Source of the DNA: Engelhardtia mirabilis
GTDB taxonomy: Bacteria; Planctomycetota; UBA1135; GCA-002686595
Assembly: GCF_007748095.1 (NCBI RefSeq)
Contig: NZ_CP036287.1
Span: forward strand, 6,572,001 to 6,636,000
DNA: 64,000 nucleotides
Direction of reading: 5' to 3'
The stretch's first letter is position 1. Each line of letters opens with the position of its first letter. The notes below the pieces were generated by a model. That model was not told the origin of the DNA and searched no databases. It saw nothing but the letters and a program-made list of their open reading frames with translations. This document shows, one piece after another, positions 48,946-57,209 of the stretch. A program made the translations under genes and the position numbers.

Positions 48946-50895
48946 CTAAGCCCTCCACCGGGCATTCGTCGCCGACCATCCGGCCGGCCCGGTGGGATCG
49001 GGCATCCAGGCTTGGGCCCAGAGGCCCGTTCCAACGACTGCCGGGAAGGTCCACGGCGCGATCAGCTCGAAGCTGCCGGCTGGGTCCAAGACCAGCGGGA
49101 TGATCGTGTCCGGCGAGGGCACCAGCAGGCCGCCCAGGATCGGCAGGTCGATCTTGGAGAGGCCCAGTGCCAGGAGCGCAGGGTTGCCGGGAAGGCCGTT
49201 CTCGATCCGCATCACCACGGGCGATCCGGGCGTCAGGGTTCCGTAGCAGCGCAGGCGCGGCTCTCCAGCCGCATGGTTGAAGTCCGAGTACAGGCGCACC
49301 GACGACTCCCCACTTGTCGCTCGCACGCCGGCGACGACCTGTGGGCCGGCCGGCCCCTGCACCCAGTCGACGTCGGTCACCAGGTGGCCGCCCTCGAAGG
49401 TGTACTCCTGCAGCACCGCGCCGTTGGGCGGGCTGATCACCGTGATCCGACCTGGAGCGTCCGATGCGGAGCCCCAAATCCCCTCGCCTCCGACCACCAA
49501 GTCGGGCGAGCCGTCCCCGTCCGCATCGATTCCCCCGACCAGCGAATCCCCGAAACCCGACCCATACTCCGGGCCGGCCACGGCAGACAACTGAATGCCG
49601 GTGGCCCCTGAGAAGACCAGGACGTGGCCGAACTTGACCGTGTCGTCGGTCAGGGCGCCGGTGCTGGAGCCGACGGCAAGATCGCGAATGCCATCTCCGT
49701 CCCAATCACCTGCGCCTGCGAGGGCGGGTCTGAACCACTTGTTGGTGGAGGTGCCGGTGGGGAGCAGCTGCAGGAACTCGGCGCCACTGGCGCCGGAGTA
49801 GACCCGCACCGGTCCGCCGAGGTAGTTCGCGACCATCAGGTCGCCGACGAGGTCACCGTCGATGTCGCCGGGAGCTCCGAGGGTGTAGCCGAAGCCGAGG
49901 TCCTCGGGTGCCGGCGTGATCGTTTGGAGTAGCGCGCCCGTCGCTCCCGACTGGATACGCACGGGCATCGCGGCGCTGGTGAACCCCGACCCCACGGCCA
50001 CGTCGAGCGCGCCGTCACCGTCGACATCCGCATAGGTCGCCACACTTTGGCCGTACTTCTCGCCGACCTGGAAACCCGTCGACCAGATTAGTGCGCCGGT
50101 CTGCCCCGACAGCATCACCGCGAGCTCCGAGCTCTGAAAGACGGCGCACAGGTCCGAGACGGAGTCGCCGTCGACGTCGCCAGCGTTGACCAAACGGACA
50201 AAGAGACCGCTGGTGTACGCGCTCGTCCAGAGCTGGGAGCCATCGGCGCCGGAGTAGGCGGAGATCGGCCCAGAGGTCGCGACGTCCGGTACCCCGTCCT
50301 GGTTCAGGTCGCCCATCGCGACGACGTCGTTCGCGAAGTAGAAGCCGGAACCCGGATCAGCCACCGCGAGGTCCAGCCGCGGATCCAATCCACCGCCCTC
50401 GTCGGTCCATTCGAGCGGCAGGAACTCGAACTGACTCCAATCGGCCACACCTGGTCCGAGGGAACAATCAGTGCTGCCGACGCCCAGTCCGAAGACGTCG
50501 CCGGCCTTCACCTCGAAGACGAGGTCGAAGTGCCCGCTGGGCCAGTCGAACTGGCTACTGGGAGGCAGCGGCACCTTCGACACGACCCCGTTCAACACGA
50601 ACATCGGGTAGTCGTAGTGGACCCCCGAGTCCTGGTTGTCCCACGCGACGTGGGCCGTGACCGTACCGTCGAAGTTGGCGGTGGTCGTGAAGGCTGCGGT
50701 CTCACCGCCGGAGCAAGGGCAGTGGTCCGGCCCGACGATGTGGATGACCTCTGCGCTCACTGTCCCCGACGAGCAAGACGTCCCGACAAATGACCAGCCC
50801 AGGTCACCGACCTTCAGGGCCTGCGCGTGCAGGGGAGCGGCGAAGATCGAGAGGGCGAACGCACCGGTAACGAAAAGGCGGATGGAGTTCTGCAT
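48946..50895 (-). CDS. Secreted FG-GAP (integrin alpha-like) repeat protein
   Basis: 649 residues with signal peptide MQNSIRLFVTGAFALSIFAA ending in PLHAQ. A first domain of about 160 residues has four cysteines (TSCSSG, DHCPCSGG). The centre is a run of FG-GAP blades with calcium-loop motifs such as GDLNQDGVPDVATSG, GDVDGDSVSDLCAVF, ADVDGDGALDVAVGSG, GDIDGDLVGDLMVAN, GDWDGDGIRDLAVGS and IDADGDGSPDLVVGG, i.e. a seven-bladed propeller is likely. The last 90 residues are a beta module with PAVVGTGLWAQAWMP. Exported, calcium-binding by family rule; ligand unknown. Confidence 0.9.
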   Translation of the reverse strand: MQNSIRLFVTGAFALSIFAAPLHAQALKVGDLGWSFVGTSCSSGTVSAEVIHIVGPDHCPCSGGETAAFTTTANFDGTVTAHVAWDNQDSGVHYDYPMFVLNGVVSKVPLPPSSQFDWPSGHFDLVFEVKAGDVFGLGVGSTDCSLGPGVADWSQFEFLPLEWTDEGGGLDPRLDLAVADPGSGFYFANDVVAMGDLNQDGVPDVATSGPISAYSGADGSQLWTSAYTSGLFVRLVNAGDVDGDSVSDLCAVFQSSELAVMLSGQTGALIWSTGFQVGEKYGQSVATYADVDGDGALDVAVGSGFTSAAMPVRIQSGATGALLQTITPAPEDLGFGYTLGAPGDIDGDLVGDLMVANYLGGPVRVYSGASGAEFLQLLPTGTSTNKWFRPALAGAGDWDGDGIRDLAVGSSTGALTDDTVKFGHVLVFSGATGIQLSAVAGPEYGSGFGDSLVGGIDADGDGSPDLVVGGEGIWGSASDAPGRITVISPPNGAVLQEYTFEGGHLVTDVDWVQGPAGPQVVAGVRATSGESSVRLYSDFNHAAGEPRLRCYGTLTPGSPVVMRIENGLPGNPALLALGLSKIDLPILGGLLVPSPDTIIPLVLDPAGSFELIAPWTFPAVVGTGLWAQAWMPDPTGPAGWSATNARWRA

Positions 50896-51068
50896 GGCGA
50901 TACTCGGAAGAAAACCAGACCGCCTGCATGCTAGGGCGAAAGGGGTGGCGCCACCGCCAGCGCCGGTTGATCCCGATACTGGCCACCGCGGCGCACTGCC
51001 CCCGGTCCAAAGACCGGACCATCAGCCCGCGCCAAATCCCCGTCGCGCGCCCGACGGCAAGGTCCGGG

Positions 51069-51593
51069 TCACGCCACGAACAAGTTGAACCCCCACGCGA
51101 ACCAGGAAACGACCATCGCCGCGAGGGCCAGGACCACGAAGGACTTCCCCTGCGGTCGGCGCTCGACCGAGCGCAGTTGCTTGAAGTCGGAGTGGGCCCA
51201 GTAGATGGCGAAGGGGTGGGTGAATCCGAACAGCACCGCCCAGCAGATGCGCCGGCCGACCGCGGACAGCTCGCCCTGGCGCTGGTCCTCGGCGGTGGGC
51301 TCGTCCTCGGACCCCGCCCATTCGCGGTCCCCCATCTCGTGCAGGGCATCCCGGGCCTGCGCGTCGTTCTGCTCGAGGGTCGCGAGCGCGCGCTCGCGGT
51401 GCGCCAGCGGAACCTGGAGCGTGCAGGAGAACGAGTTGGCCCCGGTGATGAACGGGTCCCAGAGCTTGATGGTCGCGTCGGGGATCGTGCTCTGGATTCC
51501 CTCTTCGGCGAGCACGCCGCGCAGGATCTCGAGCTCCGGCAGGGGCCCTTGTCGGATCGTGACGAGGTTGAGGCTGATCCACTCCGAACTCAT
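51069..51593 (-). CDS. DUF2007-like small membrane protein
   Basis: 174 residues. The N-terminal 70 residues (VTIRQGPLPELEILRGVLAE then EGIQSTIPD) fit the DUF2007 pattern, a small ferredoxin-like domain proposed to act in signal transduction. The C-terminal part has two hydrophobic stretches, ICWAVLFGFTHPFAIYWA and SFVVLALAAMVVSWFAWGF, so the protein is probably anchored in the membrane. The gene stands alone between longer gaps on the - strand. Function unknown. Confidence 0.75.
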   Translation of the reverse strand: MSSEWISLNLVTIRQGPLPELEILRGVLAEEGIQSTIPDATIKLWDPFITGANSFSCTLQVPLAHRERALATLEQNDAQARDALHEMGDREWAGSEDEPTAEDQRQGELSAVGRRICWAVLFGFTHPFAIYWAHSDFKQLRSVERRPQGKSFVVLALAAMVVSWFAWGFNLFVA

Positions 51594-51858
51594 GGGGCGC
51601 GCTCCGAATCGATGTCGGCTCCACGGACTCGGGGCGGACTTCGCCGTCGATATGGGCTGCGAGCGCTCGCTAGATCCGACGGGGAGCTGGGCGATGGTGC
51701 GACTCGAACCCTACGGCAGCTCTCTCGTTCGAATCAGACCCCGATCGCGATTCGAGCCCGGATCAAAGCTCCGGGGCCCATGCGACGGGCGGGGCGGCGC
51801 CCCGAACAACGACATCGCTCGAAGTGGGCGTGATCCGCTCGGCGGACCGTCCGCGCGC

Positions 51859-52371
51859 TCAGCCCCCGAAGTCGTACAGGTACGACAGCCGGGTCTTGTT
51901 CAGCACCACGTAGTCGAGCTTCGACAGGGTCTCGAGGTCCCGGTCGCCCGTGAGGTCCATGCCGCGGATCTCGGGGCGGTTCATCACGAAGAAGCGGCGC
52001 GTCGATCGATCGTCGACCTCGTAGGCGCCGGGGCGGACCTCGCCGGCCAGCTCGACGTTGAGGTTGCCGGTGTAGAACACGCGCACCCGGCGCAGGGGCT
52101 CGGGTTGCTCGCCGGCCAGGCGGGCGATCGATGGGTCGGTGGTCGAGTCGAGGAACTCGTGGGCGACGAGGATCTCGTCCACGTTCACGTGCAGGAGCGG
52201 CGTCTCGATGCGGTCCCGGGTGCCCAGGTCGATCAGGGTCGCGTCACGGACCTTCAGGAAGTAGCGCCGGTACTCGTCGAGCATCTGGCTCAAACGGGCG
52301 TACTTGTTCTCGACGCGCCCCTTGATCAGGAAGGCGTCGGTCAGCAACAGGTCCGAGACGATGGTCAGCAT
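51859..52371 (-). CDS. DUF6812-like conserved protein
   Basis: 170 residues from the ATG at 52369-52371, which overlaps the end of folC by seven bases. The sequence MLTIVSDLLLTDAFLIKGRV followed by YRRYFLKVRDATLIDLG and HVNVDEILVAHEFLD matches my memory of a conserved planctomycete family (DUF6812), function unknown. The last part (RRFFVMNRPEIRGMDLTGD) is also conserved there. No signal peptide or membrane helix. Coupling to folC may be only positional. Confidence 0.78.
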   Translation of the reverse strand: MLTIVSDLLLTDAFLIKGRVENKYARLSQMLDEYRRYFLKVRDATLIDLGTRDRIETPLLHVNVDEILVAHEFLDSTTDPSIARLAGEQPEPLRRVRVFYTGNLNVELAGEVRPGAYEVDDRSTRRFFVMNRPEIRGMDLTGDRDLETLSKLDYVVLNKTRLSYLYDFGG

Positions 52372-53657
52372 CGAGTGCGCAGGTCGGTCGGGCCGGCGAG
52401 CTCGCGGCGCAGGGCCCCCGCGAGGTGCAGGGAGCCGACGACGAAGACCCAACGGCCGCGCGCGGTGGAGGCGGCTTGGTGGAGAGCAGCCCGCGGGTCC
52501 GGGGCGTTTTCGACCCCGAGTCCTGCCGCCGCTGCCATTTGCGACAGCTCCTCCGGAGGGAGGTGGCGACCGGACCCCGCAGACGTGCAGACAGCCCTAT
52601 CGGCCACGCGAGCCAGGGCCTTGAGCAACGGTTCGGCCCGCTTGTCCCGACCCAGGGCCAGCACGGCGACCGCGGGACCGGGCAGGGAGGCATCCGCCAG
52701 CAGCTCGTCCGCGACCAATTCCAGGCTGGAGGCCACGTGGGCCCCGTCCAGCACCACCGGGACCCCGCCGAAACAGAAGCGCTCGAGGCGCCCGGGCAGG
52801 GGCGCTTCGACGCCTTCGAGGGCCCAGGCCCCCAGGGGTCGCGACCCGGCCCGGTCGCGATGCCCCGCGCGTCCCAGCTCCTCGAGCACGATCCCCGCCA
52901 GGTGCCGATTGCGCTCGCCGATCGTCGCGGCCGTGGGCGGCGCCCAGCGCACCGGCACCGAGAGGGCGGCGGCGCGGGCGGCCACCGCCACGGCGGCGGG
53001 GTCGTCCCCGGCCAAGCCGTTGGGCTCCGCCAGGGCTGCGACCGCCCGCGCCCCCGGCTTCAGGATCCCGGCCTTCTCGCCGGCGATCGCGGCCCGGGTC
53101 GGACCCAGGACCGCCGTGTGCTCCAGGTCGATCGAAGTGATCGCGCAGACCGTGCCGCCCACGACGTTGGTCGAGTCCAAGCGCCCGCCGAGGCCGCACT
53201 CCACGACCCACCAATCCACCCCCTCGGCGCGGAAGCGATCGAACGCAGTGGCCGTGACCACGTCGAACCAAGTGGCGTCGGTCGCAGCCGTGCCCTCGGT
53301 GAGGGCCTGCTCGCGGGCGGCCAGGGACCGCGCCAGGGAGGCGTCGAAGTCCGCGCCATCCACGGGCTCGCCGTCGATGCAGACGCGCTCCTCGATGCGC
53401 TCCACGTGGGGCGAGCCGTAGCGCCCGGTGCGCCAGCCGGCCGCGCGCAGGCCTGCGTCGACCAGGGCGCACAGGCTGCCCTTGCCCTTGGTGCCGGCCA
53501 CGTGCACGACGCGCGCGTCCCGCTGCGGATCGCCGAGCCGCCGGCACAGGTCCGCCATGGGCCCCACGTCCACGCGCATCCCCGCATCGCGGTCGCGACG
53601 CTCCCAATCGACCAGGGCGTCCAGGGCGGCGCGAACAGAGGGGAGCGGCGTCGGCAT
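52365..53657 (-). CDS. folC: Folylpolyglutamate/dihydrofolate synthase
   Basis: FolC adds glutamate to dihydropteroate or folates, using ATP. The 430-residue product has the P-loop HVAGTKGKGSLCAL, the YGSPHVERIEERVCIDG segment, the VDWWVVECGLGGRLDSTNVV motif and AITSIDLEHTAVLG, all typical of the Mur-ligase-like family. The C-terminal glutamate-ligase domain contains GVPVVLDGAHVASSLELV. It diverges from a secreted-protein gene 48 bases away and overlaps the downstream gene by seven bases. Confidence 0.95.
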   Translation of the reverse strand: MPTPLPSVRAALDALVDWERRDRDAGMRVDVGPMADLCRRLGDPQRDARVVHVAGTKGKGSLCALVDAGLRAAGWRTGRYGSPHVERIEERVCIDGEPVDGADFDASLARSLAAREQALTEGTAATDATWFDVVTATAFDRFRAEGVDWWVVECGLGGRLDSTNVVGGTVCAITSIDLEHTAVLGPTRAAIAGEKAGILKPGARAVAALAEPNGLAGDDPAAVAVAARAAALSVPVRWAPPTAATIGERNRHLAGIVLEELGRAGHRDRAGSRPLGAWALEGVEAPLPGRLERFCFGGVPVVLDGAHVASSLELVADELLADASLPGPAVAVLALGRDKRAEPLLKALARVADRAVCTSAGSGRHLPPEELSQMAAAAGLGVENAPDPRAALHQAASTARGRWVFVVGSLHLAGALRRELAGPTDLRTRC

Positions 53658-53705
53658 CGGGTGGGGCGCTCGGCGGTCGATAGCATAGGAGCCGCCACGG
53701 CCCCC

Positions 53706-55406
53706 ATGTCACCGCTCCATCTGACCGCAATCGTGCTCGCGACCCTCGCCCTGATCGGCGGCGGCAGGCAGGGAGCCAAGCCGCGGCCCAACGCTGGCCC
53801 CGCCGAGCAGCCGAGTGCGGGCCAAACACCGCCGGCGAAGGGGAAGCCCGTGCCGAAGGCTCCGGCTGAGAGCGAAGCCGCGCCGCCGCCCGCCGACGTG
53901 GCCCCCAACGAGATCGAGGCTCTGGCCGCGATGCACGCGCAGCTCGTGGCCGCACCGGCGATCGACAACCTGGGCGAGATCGAGCTCGCCTGGCGCACCG
54001 CGCTCGAGCGCGCGGACAACTGGATGCGCGCCCAACCGTCCAACCGCCTTGCCCCCGGGCCGCGGGTGGAGTTCGCGTGGTTGCGACGCTGGTGCCAGGC
54101 GGAGATGGCGCGTTCCGAACGGCGACGCTGGCGACTCGACCCCTCTTGGCACGTGGAGCGTCTCGAAGAGCGCATCGAGCCCGCGCCGCCGCGGGGCGCC
54201 GCGGTCGAGGTCTGGCAGGCCTACACCGTCGAGCTCGATCGCATCCCGGCGGCCTTGCTCGCAGCCCAGGAGCAGCTCACGCGCCTGCGACCGGAGTTCA
54301 CGGCTCACGGAGCGAGCACCGCGCGATCCCTCGCTCGCGCCCTCGATCCGGCGATCGTCGACCGCGCCTCGCGCTCGGGGCTCGAGGGCGAGGCGCTGAC
54401 GGCATTGGGCGAGGCCACCCGCCGCGGACGTCGCGCGGCCGAGGCCTTCGCCCGCTGGCTCGACGAGGCGGAGCCGCGCCCGATCGGCGAGGCCTTGATC
54501 GGCCCGGGCGGCTGGCAGGCCCAGGCCCAGCTCGCGGCGGGTCGCTCGATCGAACTCGCCGAGCTCGAAGTGATGCTGTCGGGGGTGATCGCCTCCGGCC
54601 CGCGCAGCCATCGCCCCTCGGCCGCCGCCGCGACCGTCGCCGACGCCCAACTCGTCGTCAACACCGCCACGCGCGTGGGCGAGTCCGTGGCCGCCGCCCT
54701 GGAGTTGCTCGAGCTCGAGGGTCCCGAGGTCAGCGTCGGGATCAGCTACCTCGACCAGCCCCTGGGCCCGGCGCTGGTCGGGCGTCCACGGTCGGGCGCC
54801 GAGTGGGAGCTGGCCCTGATCCCCGCGGGTCCATCCTGGCCCAGTGAGGCCCGCGACCAGCGCGACCGGGCCCTGGCCCCCGGCTCGATCGCGGCCGCGG
54901 CCCTGGTCTTCGGCTCGCCGGGCGAGGGCTGGCTCGCGAAGAACGGCGAGGTCGGGCGCGAGGACCTGGCGACCTTCACCGACCCCCTCGGTATCGAGGG
55001 CTGGGGGCTGTTCGCCGCCCGCTGGTTGGTCAAGGCCGACCGCGAGGGGGGCCGCATCGTGAGCCAGGCGCCGCTGGTGGACGAGCTGGGCCGCCTGCGC
55101 CGGGAGGCGGCGGCCCGGACCCTGGCCAGCCTCCAGCTCCACGCCCGGGGCCAGCGACCCGAGGACGTTCTGGCGACCCTGCGCGTCCACACGGGCTGGG
55201 ACGATTGGACCGCGCGCGGGGAGTTGGACGCGATCCGGGCCGAGCCGCGTCGCGGCATGGGGATCCTCCACGCCCTGGAGCTGGAGGCCCTGTGGGATCG
55301 CTGGAAGGCGACCCTAGGGCCCGAACCGGCACTGAAACGGATCCTGAGGGCCCTCCAGCGCTTCCCCAGGGCCCGTGCGAGCGACCTCGAAGCGGTCTTC
55401 GAATAG
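53706..55406 (+). CDS. Secreted protein, weakly DUF885-like
   Basis: 566 residues from the ATG at 53706, with a signal peptide (MSPLHLTAIVLATLALIGGG) and a Pro/Lys/Ala-rich linker of about 60 residues. The rest is alpha-helical. The C-terminal 150 residues, with RTLASLQLHARGQRPEDVL, GMGILHALELEALWDRW and the closing FPRARASDLEAVF, resemble the order of helices in DUF885 proteins, but the His/Glu positions that might bind metal are not obvious. I treat the family link as weak. It diverges from folC. Confidence 0.7.
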   Translation: MSPLHLTAIVLATLALIGGGRQGAKPRPNAGPAEQPSAGQTPPAKGKPVPKAPAESEAAPPPADVAPNEIEALAAMHAQLVAAPAIDNLGEIELAWRTALERADNWMRAQPSNRLAPGPRVEFAWLRRWCQAEMARSERRRWRLDPSWHVERLEERIEPAPPRGAAVEVWQAYTVELDRIPAALLAAQEQLTRLRPEFTAHGASTARSLARALDPAIVDRASRSGLEGEALTALGEATRRGRRAAEAFARWLDEAEPRPIGEALIGPGGWQAQAQLAAGRSIELAELEVMLSGVIASGPRSHRPSAAAATVADAQLVVNTATRVGESVAAALELLELEGPEVSVGISYLDQPLGPALVGRPRSGAEWELALIPAGPSWPSEARDQRDRALAPGSIAAAALVFGSPGEGWLAKNGEVGREDLATFTDPLGIEGWGLFAARWLVKADREGGRIVSQAPLVDELGRLRREAAARTLASLQLHARGQRPEDVLATLRVHTGWDDWTARGELDAIRAEPRRGMGILHALELEALWDRWKATLGPEPALKRILRALQRFPRARASDLEAVFE

Positions 55407-55532
55407 CCGCTGGAGTCGCCCCCCCACCGGCGGTCGATGGACTCCGGAGCGGGTCCGCGTTCCGTTTCGGCCCCAATCCCGCTCTGGGGAGCAAATGGGA
55501 CTTCCCGTCCCGCGAGCGCGAGTCCTCACCCC

Positions 55533-55955
55533 ATGACCGATCTCCACCACCGCGTCCGGGTCTTCGTCTTCAGCTTCCGCGAGCGAAGGCCCGACTACCT
55601 GCTGCTGCGCCGGACCCTGGGTCCGGAGTCCTTCTGGACGCCCCTGCACGGGCCGATCGGCTTCGGCGAGAAGCTCGAGACCGCGGTGCAGCGCGAGGTG
55701 GTCCAGGACATCGGCATCGCGCGGGTGGGCGAGGTGATCGACCTGCAGATGCAGACCAACCACCTGCTCGGCGACGAGCACACGGTGGAGTGGACCTACG
55801 CGGTGCGGGCGCAGGACGTGGCCCGCGAGCTGGTCCTGGACCGCACCTGGGCGGCCTACCGTTGGGAGTCGATGGAAGAGGCCTTCCCGGCCCTCGAGTT
55901 CGAAGCCGATCGGGCGGCGCTGGTGAGGCTGCACACGCTGCTGGCGGCGGCCTGA
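55533..55955 (+). CDS. Nudix-fold protein with altered Nudix box
   Basis: 140 residues from the ATG at 55533; the frame is open to 55437 but similarity starts here. The N-terminal strand RVFVFSFRERRPDYLLLRR and the following region are typical of Nudix proteins. The box at residues 40-62 reads G-x5-E-x7-REVVQDIGI, where the metal-binding pair EE is replaced by QD (58-59). The Asp might still bind metal, but catalysis could be lost or changed; the closest relatives are dATP/dihydroneopterin-triphosphate-type hydrolases by general form only. Convergent with the DUF1501 gene. Confidence 0.85.
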   Translation: MTDLHHRVRVFVFSFRERRPDYLLLRRTLGPESFWTPLHGPIGFGEKLETAVQREVVQDIGIARVGEVIDLQMQTNHLLGDEHTVEWTYAVRAQDVARELVLDRTWAAYRWESMEEAFPALEFEADRAALVRLHTLLAAA

Positions 55956-55963
55956 GCGTCGCC

Positions 55964-57196
55964 TCAGGCCTTGGCGATCAGCTTCAGCGGCTCGTAGCTG
56001 CCGCCGAGCACCGGCTCGCTCGGCGCGCCGAACAGGTCCTCGACCACGCTCGCGTAGACGCGGCGGAAGTCCGTGGTGTGGATCAGGTTCTCGCGGTCGT
56101 CGAGCTTGGTCAGCGACGGTGCGCGACCGAACTGGCCGCCGCGCACGGCCGGGCCGCAGACCAGGACCGGCGCCGCGGTGCCGTGGTCGGTGCCGCCCGA
56201 GGCGTTCTCCCCCACGCGGCGGCCGAACTCGCTCGAGACCAGCACGGCCGTGCGCCGCGCGCCGGGCATCTGCTCCAGCTCGTCCAAGAAGGCCGCCAGG
56301 GCGCCGTCCAGCTCCGACAGGTTGCTGCGCTGGCGGGAGAGCTGGTTGTTGTGGGTGTCGAAGCCGCTCAGCTCGACCGACAGCACCTCGCAGCCCAGGT
56401 CCGATTCGATCAGCGCGCTCACGATCGCCAGGGACGTGCCCAGGGGCGAGTCGGGGAACTCGACGCGCGTGGCGTGGTTGCCGATCGCGCGCCGCACCGC
56501 GTCCGACGAGCTGTGGGCGTCGCGCATGACCTCGCGCAGGAACTCCAGGCGTGAGACCTCGCCGCCCGCGTGGTCCATGCCGCCGGCGCCGACCCGCGCC
56601 GCATCGTCACCGTGGCGGGCGAAGCGGTAGTCGCGGGGTGCGGCGAAGGCCACCGCCGGGTGCAGGCTCGAGTACAGGGCGTAGGGCAGGGCCGTGCCCA
56701 CGTGCACGACCCGCTCGGCGTGGGCCTGGGCGCCGTGCAGGGCTTGGCACAGCCGGCCGATCCAACCGGGCCCCGAGAGGCGACCGCTGGCCCGGGCCGT
56801 CTGCCAGATGTCGGTGGACTTGAAGTGCGAGAGGTTCGGGTCCGGGTAGCCGACCCCGTGCACCAGGGCCACGCGGCCCTCCATGAAGTGCCGGTGCAGA
56901 CCCTCGAGGGAAGCGTGGAAGCCGAAGCCGTCGCCGATCGCACGCGCGTCGTCGGCCGCGGCCGAGAGCTTGGGCCGGGCGCGCCGATAGGCGTCGTTCT
57001 CGAGGGGGATGACCGTATTCAGGCCGTCGTTGCCGCCGGAGAGGCCGACCAGCACCAGGCGTGCCGGCGACGTTTCGCGGCGCGCGCCGAGGGAGCCGGC
57101 CAAGCGTACGAGTCCGCCCGGCCTGGCGTGGGCCGACGAGAGGGCCAGTCCGCCGAAGAGGCCGGCCGATCCGAGCAGCAGTGAGCGTCGATCCAT
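55964..57196 (-). CDS. DUF1501 protein with Tat-type signal
   Basis: 410 residues starting MDRRSLLLGSAGLFGGLALS, a twin-arginine export signal. The mature part belongs to DUF1501, sulfatase/phosphatase-fold proteins abundant in planctomycetes: RLVLVGLSGGNDGLNTVIPL, FHASLEGLHRHF, VALVHGVGYPDPNLSHFKS and FGRRVGENASGGTDHGTAAP. The role is unknown; the family is nearly always paired with DUF1800, as here with the gene 13 bases upstream on the same strand. Confidence 0.94.
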   Translation of the reverse strand: MDRRSLLLGSAGLFGGLALSSAHARPGGLVRLAGSLGARRETSPARLVLVGLSGGNDGLNTVIPLENDAYRRARPKLSAAADDARAIGDGFGFHASLEGLHRHFMEGRVALVHGVGYPDPNLSHFKSTDIWQTARASGRLSGPGWIGRLCQALHGAQAHAERVVHVGTALPYALYSSLHPAVAFAAPRDYRFARHGDDAARVGAGGMDHAGGEVSRLEFLREVMRDAHSSSDAVRRAIGNHATRVEFPDSPLGTSLAIVSALIESDLGCEVLSVELSGFDTHNNQLSRQRSNLSELDGALAAFLDELEQMPGARRTAVLVSSEFGRRVGENASGGTDHGTAAPVLVCGPAVRGGQFGRAPSLTKLDDRENLIHTTDFRRVYASVVEDLFGAPSEPVLGGSYEPLKLIAKA

Positions 57197-57209
57197 GGTT
57201 CGCGGGGGC

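Noticed and set aside
52425..53705. N-terminal extension of the secreted protein at 53706
   Set aside because: The extension is antisense to folC and has no domain; the signal peptide begins at 53706.
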